From Brevibacillus brevis (GTDB lineage: Bacteria; Bacillota; Bacilli; Brevibacillales; Brevibacillaceae), in the NCBI RefSeq assembly GCF_900637055.1, contig NZ_LR134338.1:289501-353500 (forward strand): a stretch of DNA of 64,000 nucleotides. The letters are read 5' to 3'. The notes under the pieces are model-generated. The model did not search any database and was not told the DNA's origin. It saw only the letters and a list, made by a program, of their open reading frames with translations. The position numbers were made by a program, and so were the translations under genes. Of the stretch, positions 60,394 to 64,000 are shown one piece after another (position 1 is the stretch's first letter; each line of letters opens with the position of its first letter).

Positions 60394-61505
60394 TGATAAG
60401 GTTAACACAACCCTATATTAGTTCAGATGAAATTCATGCAATGACTGAGGTATTACAATCTGGAATGCTTATCCAAGGGCGACGAGTCCAGGAATTCGAA
60501 CAAAATTTAGCGACATACATGCAGGCTAATTATGTGTCTGTTGTTTCCAGTGGAACTGCTGCGTTGCATCTTGCCTTAGCTGCATTAGAATTGGGACAAG
60601 GCGATGCTATTATTGCCCCATCCTTTACTTTTCCAGCTACCGTAAATGTTGTCGAATTACAGGGAGCAAGACCAGTTCTCGTAGATGTTACAAGTGGAAG
60701 TTTTAACATAGATCCCAAACAGTTAAAGGACACAATAAAGACTTGGACTGGTCCAGAAAAATTAAAAGCAATTATAGTAGTTCATGAATTTGGTGCACCC
60801 GCAGATATGGAAATCATCATGAATATTGCTAAAGAGCATGATTTGTATGTTATTGAAGACGCAGCATGTGCTTTAGGTACAATTAGCAATGGCAAACACG
60901 TAGGGTGCTTAGGGGATATCGGATGCTTTTCTTGGCATCCACGAAAGTCTATCACAACGGGCGAAGGTGGAGCTATCGTTGCGAAAAGTGAATCTCTTCA
61001 TCAAAAAATAAACATACTTAGAAATCATGGAATCCAAAGGCTTGAAGATGGATCAATTGATTTTATAGTCCCTGGATTCAATTATAGATTGACAGAATTT
61101 CAAGCTGTTTTGGGAAATCTTCAGTTACAAAGATTTCAGTATAACCTTGAGAGAAGAAAGCAGCTTGTGAAAGTTTATAAAAGAGAGCTTGAAAGTGTAG
61201 AGGATATTAGCCTACCAGAAATGATAGATGGCCACTCTTGGCAGACTTTCATGATAGTTCTAAACTCTAAGCATGAGCGAGCAAAAGTGATAAAATGTCT
61301 AGCGGAAAAAGGAATTGAAGCCAATTTAGGCGCTCAAGCAATTCATATGATGTCTTACTATAAGGATAAATATCACTTCGGCTTGAATCAGTTTCCAAAT
61401 GCTAAATTGTTCTATGAAAAAGGCTTGGCCCTACCATTACATCCTTTATTAACGGAAGAAGAGATCACATATATTTCTCACACATTACGAGAGGTGCTTA
61501 GGTGA
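60393..61505 (+). CDS. DegT/DnrJ/EryC1 sugar aminotransferase
   Basis: This encodes 370 residues of PLP-dependent fold. VSSGTAALHLALAALELGQG and the PLP-Lys region SWHPRKSITTGEGGA (Lys185) are diagnostic; DAACALG provides the Asp of the cofactor. Such enzymes aminate keto-sugar nucleotides; a WbpE-like role (C3 amination) is suggested by the 6-dehydrogenase and Gfo/Idh genes nearby. Overlaps neighbours on both sides. Confidence 0.94.
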   Translation: MIRLTQPYISSDEIHAMTEVLQSGMLIQGRRVQEFEQNLATYMQANYVSVVSSGTAALHLALAALELGQGDAIIAPSFTFPATVNVVELQGARPVLVDVTSGSFNIDPKQLKDTIKTWTGPEKLKAIIVVHEFGAPADMEIIMNIAKEHDLYVIEDAACALGTISNGKHVGCLGDIGCFSWHPRKSITTGEGGAIVAKSESLHQKINILRNHGIQRLEDGSIDFIVPGFNYRLTEFQAVLGNLQLQRFQYNLERRKQLVKVYKRELESVEDISLPEMIDGHSWQTFMIVLNSKHERAKVIKCLAEKGIEANLGAQAIHMMSYYKDKYHFGLNQFPNAKLFYEKGLALPLHPLLTEEEITYISHTLREVLR

Positions 61506-62155
61506 AGAAAATTATTATTATCGGAGCAGGTCCTCTTGGAATAGAAGTGTTAGAAACAATTAACCTTATTAACTTCCTCTCTGGGAAACAAGAATACATT
61601 TGCCAAGGCTTCTTAGATGATGACAAGGAAAAGTGGAATAAGAGTATACTTGAGATTCCTATTTTAGGACCGATAGCGGAAGCTAACAAATTCAGAGACT
61701 CAGTTTTTGTGTTTGCTTTAGGTAGTCCGAACAATTATTACAAGAGGGAAGAGATATTTACAAAAATTGGAATCGGTCAATTCCAGTTGGAAACGATTAT
61801 TCATCCAAGTGCTGTAGTATCTCGACTAGCAAGAATTGATAAAGGCTGCCTCATTATGCCGTATTCTGTTATTGGGCCAGGTGCTCACCTAAATTGTTGT
61901 GTGATTGTTTCTCCACACGTCACTGTTAATCATGGAGTGGAAATTGGCGATTTTACAATTATTGCAGGAAATGTAAGCATTGCTGGAGAGGTCACGGTCG
62001 GGAGAAGTTGCTATTTGGGAATGGGAAGCCAAATTAAAGGTGATCTTACATTGGAAGACTACTGTTTAGTTGGTATGGGAAGTAATGTATTGGATGATGT
62101 GGCAACGAGAACGGTAGTTGCGGGAAACCCTGCGAGAATATTAAAAGGAACTTAA
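61502..62155 (+). CDS. Sugar acyltransferase, NeuD/PglD-like
   Basis: This encodes 217 residues from GTG 61502, overlapping the previous stop. N-terminal Rossmann domain (KIIIIGAGPLGIEVLETI) with a left-handed beta-helix C-terminal half of hexapeptide repeats (VIVSPHVTVNHGVEIGDFT; GNVSIAGEVTVGRSCYLGMG). NeuD/PglD/PerB enzymes acetylate amino sugars of UDP-linked intermediates. Follows the aminotransferase whose product it should acetylate. Confidence 0.93.
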   Translation: MKKIIIIGAGPLGIEVLETINLINFLSGKQEYICQGFLDDDKEKWNKSILEIPILGPIAEANKFRDSVFVFALGSPNNYYKREEIFTKIGIGQFQLETIIHPSAVVSRLARIDKGCLIMPYSVIGPGAHLNCCVIVSPHVTVNHGVEIGDFTIIAGNVSIAGEVTVGRSCYLGMGSQIKGDLTLEDYCLVGMGSNVLDDVATRTVVAGNPARILKGT

Positions 62156-62190
62156 TGTTAATCTAATTTGATCGACAAGGGTGATAGAGT

Positions 62191-63531
62191 ATGTCTCCTT
62201 TCACAGAGATTTTAACAGATAACTTAACAGATATTTTAATAGACAAAATAAAATTGCGAAAAGCATCTTTAGGCGTCATTGGTCTCGGCTATGTAGGTCT
62301 CCCGTTGGCTGTTGAAAAAGCGAAAGCAGGTTACCGCGTATTTGGTTTCGACATTCAGCAAAAAAGAGTAGATATGGTCAATCAAGGCATCAATTATATT
62401 GGGGATGTTGTAGAAAACGAATTAAGAGAATTGGTCCAGACAGGCATGATAACCGCAACGACAGATTACTCTTTCATTCGCGATCTGGATGTCATTTCGA
62501 TTTGCGTGCCTACTCCGTTAGATTCATACCAACAGCCTGACATTACATATGTTAAAGCTTCTGCTGAGGCAGTAGCTGCGCACATGCACCCTGGAATGCT
62601 CGTTGTACTGGAAAGCACCACATATCCAGGAACGACAGAGGAAATCGTCTTACCAATCCTCGAAGAAACTGGTTTAAAATGCGGTGTAGATTTTTACTTG
62701 GCGTACTCACCTGAAAGGGTAGATCCAGGAAACCGCGTATATAATACGAAAAATACTCCAAAAGTAGTCGGAGGCATTACAAAGGATTGCACGCAAGTTG
62801 CCGCCATGCTCTATGAACAAGTTTTAGAGGGGAAGGTTCACCAGGTATCCAGCCCTGCAGTAGCGGAGATGGAAAAAATTCTGGAGAATACGTTCCGTAA
62901 TATCAACATTGCTCTAGTAAACGAGATGGCAATTCTATGCAATCGAATGGGCATAGACATTTGGGAAGTAATTGATGCGGCTAGCACAAAACCCTATGGT
63001 TTTATGCCCTTCTATCCAGGTCCAGGTCTCGGAGGACACTGCATCCCGGTAGATCCTTGGTACCTGACATGGAAAGCAAGAGAATTCAACTATCACACCC
63101 GGCTTATCGAAGTCGCAGGGGAAATTAACAATAGCATGCCAGAATTTGTTGTGGAAAGAATCGGCGGCATATTGAACCAATTTTGCAAGCCGATTAATGG
63201 TTCAACAGTATATTTGCTAGGGATCGCATATAAAAAAGATATTGATGATTACAGGGAGTCTCCAGTAATAAAAATCATTGAGATACTTAAGCAAAAAGGT
63301 GCTCATGTTGTGTTTAGTGACCCTAAAATTCCGCATTTTAGTTACAAAGGTACGGATTACGAAGGAATAGAAGTATCAGAAGAAAATCTACGCTCTGCTG
63401 ATATTGTGGTTTTAACTACGGATCACTCCGATTATGATTACAAGCTGATTGGAGAATATGCGGAAGTGTTGTTTGATACGCGAAATGCAATGCAGGCCAT
63501 TGAACATAAAAACCACTATTTCCGGTTATAA
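62191..63531 (+). CDS. UDP-N-acetylglucosamine/mannosamine 6-dehydrogenase (WbpA-like)
   Basis: This encodes 446 residues. NAD motif GVIGLGYVGLPLAVEKA near 30, the linking helix with EKILENTFRNINIALVNE, catalytic GLGGHCIPVDPWY (Cys near 284), and KDIDDYRESPVIKI, all of the nucleotide-sugar dehydrogenase family, WbpA/WecC type. It oxidises C6 to a carboxylate, giving a UDP-uronic acid. The N-terminal 25 residues (ILTDNLTDILIDKI) are an extension beyond the family core. Confidence 0.93.
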   Translation: MSPFTEILTDNLTDILIDKIKLRKASLGVIGLGYVGLPLAVEKAKAGYRVFGFDIQQKRVDMVNQGINYIGDVVENELRELVQTGMITATTDYSFIRDLDVISICVPTPLDSYQQPDITYVKASAEAVAAHMHPGMLVVLESTTYPGTTEEIVLPILEETGLKCGVDFYLAYSPERVDPGNRVYNTKNTPKVVGGITKDCTQVAAMLYEQVLEGKVHQVSSPAVAEMEKILENTFRNINIALVNEMAILCNRMGIDIWEVIDAASTKPYGFMPFYPGPGLGGHCIPVDPWYLTWKAREFNYHTRLIEVAGEINNSMPEFVVERIGGILNQFCKPINGSTVYLLGIAYKKDIDDYRESPVIKIIEILKQKGAHVVFSDPKIPHFSYKGTDYEGIEVSEENLRSADIVVLTTDHSDYDYKLIGEYAEVLFDTRNAMQAIEHKNHYFRL

Positions 63532-63553
63532 AAAAGTTGGGAAGTGTAAGGAA

Positions 63554-64000
63554 ATGCAAAAAGTTATAGTTGTAGGGGCAGGGCATTGGGGGATTAATCA
63601 TGTGAAAACATTTTACGAACTAGGTGCGCTTGCTGGTGTAGTAGAAACTAATGTTAGTTCACATGTAGAGTTGATAAAGGAATATCCTGATGTATCAATA
63701 TTCTCTTCACTTGAGGAAGGACTTGCAGTTGAAGCCAATGGGGTTGTGATTGCAACTCCTGCGCCTACTCATTATACATTAGCGGTACAGGCGATGCTCG
63801 CTGGCAAAGATGTACTGGTAGAAAAGCCTATGACACTTTCTATGAAAGAGGCTAAATCACTGGTTGAGGTCGCCAAAAATACAGATCGAATTCTAATGGT
63901 CGGACATCTTTTGCTGTATCAACCGGCTATTCAGAAAATGAAAGAGCTTCTAGACCAAAATGTAATCGGCAAAGTTTGCTCCATTCATCAAGAGCGCATG
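63554..64000 (+). CDS. Gfo/Idh/MocA oxidoreductase (WbpB-like), 3' partial
   Basis: This runs to the right edge with at least 149 residues. ATG 63554 opens a Rossmann fold VIVVGAGHWGINHVKTFYEL and the EKPMTLS motif near residue 91, typical of the family, follows. WbpB-like members oxidise C3 of UDP-GlcNAcA before amination. Its position behind WbpA- and WbpE-like genes fits this route; other substrates remain possible. Confidence 0.88.
   Translation, partial: MQKVIVVGAGHWGINHVKTFYELGALAGVVETNVSSHVELIKEYPDVSIFSSLEEGLAVEANGVVIATPAPTHYTLAVQAMLAGKDVLVEKPMTLSMKEAKSLVEVAKNTDRILMVGHLLLYQPAIQKMKELLDQNVIGKVCSIHQERM

Noticed and set aside
1-64000. tRNA genes, CRISPR arrays and insertion sequences
   Set aside because: No cloverleaf, no regularly spaced repeats and no transposase frame with terminal repeats was seen on reading; the only short tandem repeats are the PDVEK units and the TGAC iterons.

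Overview
The window looks like one chromosome segment of a motile, competence-gene-bearing Gram-positive of the Bacillales. The order comFA-comFC-yvyF-flgM-flgN-flgK-flgL-yviE-fliW-csrA-hag matches the comF/flagellar region of that order, and the protein style (ORF6N antirepressor, Phg_2220_C replication protein, DUF6148 connector) fits Brevibacillus or a relative in Paenibacillaceae. The genus is an inference from memory of these families, not from a search.

About 1-47,640 is a prophage whose left end, with the expected repressor and integrase, lies outside the window. From the left it carries an early region with a replication module (Phg_2220_C protein, DnaC-like loader, DnaB helicase), an ORF6N/ORF6C antirepressor and a few small genes. 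A late regulator of sigma/ArpU type follows, with TGAC iterons and a promoter directly behind it. Next come an accessory cluster (5.4-9.8 kb), a winged-helix protein and an orphan methyltransferase. The morphogenesis run is a clear hybrid. The head genes are lambda-like: Nu1, gpA terminase, gpW/DUF6148, gpB portal, gpC protease with nested Nu3-like scaffold, gpD, gpE, FII. The contractile tail is P2-like: sheath, tube, E/E' frameshift chaperone, tape measure, X, D, V, U, W/gp25, J, I. Fibre genes, a NodB-type deacetylase, holin and amidase follow.

From 35.8 to 47.6 kb the prophage carries cargo: a STAS-histidine-kinase-like ATPase plus STAS-winged-helix pair, several tiny genes, a YolD-like gene, an arsR-arsI-acr3-arsC operon with three identical operators, and an SPbeta-type DNA ligase that has lost its start codon. 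On the minus strand there is a complete RRNPP-type peptide quorum-sensing cassette with two adjacent pro-peptide genes ending in (E/D)PDW. Unknown secreted and membrane proteins complete the region. The cassette and the STAS pair are the best candidates for little-described systems.

The prophage ends inside comFA. The host gene resumes at 47,640 exactly at its Walker A motif, so the lysogen's DNA-uptake helicase is split. Downstream is an intact late flagellar operon with SigD-like promoters and a CsrA-type hairpin in the hag leader. Behind flagellin lies a glycosylation locus: a 997-residue double glycosyltransferase, an epimerase, a DegT aminotransferase, a NeuD/PglD-like acyltransferase, a UDP-sugar 6-dehydrogenase and a partial Gfo/Idh oxidoreductase. 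This set resembles a Wbp-type pathway to a 2,3-diacetamido-uronic acid and probably decorates flagellin.
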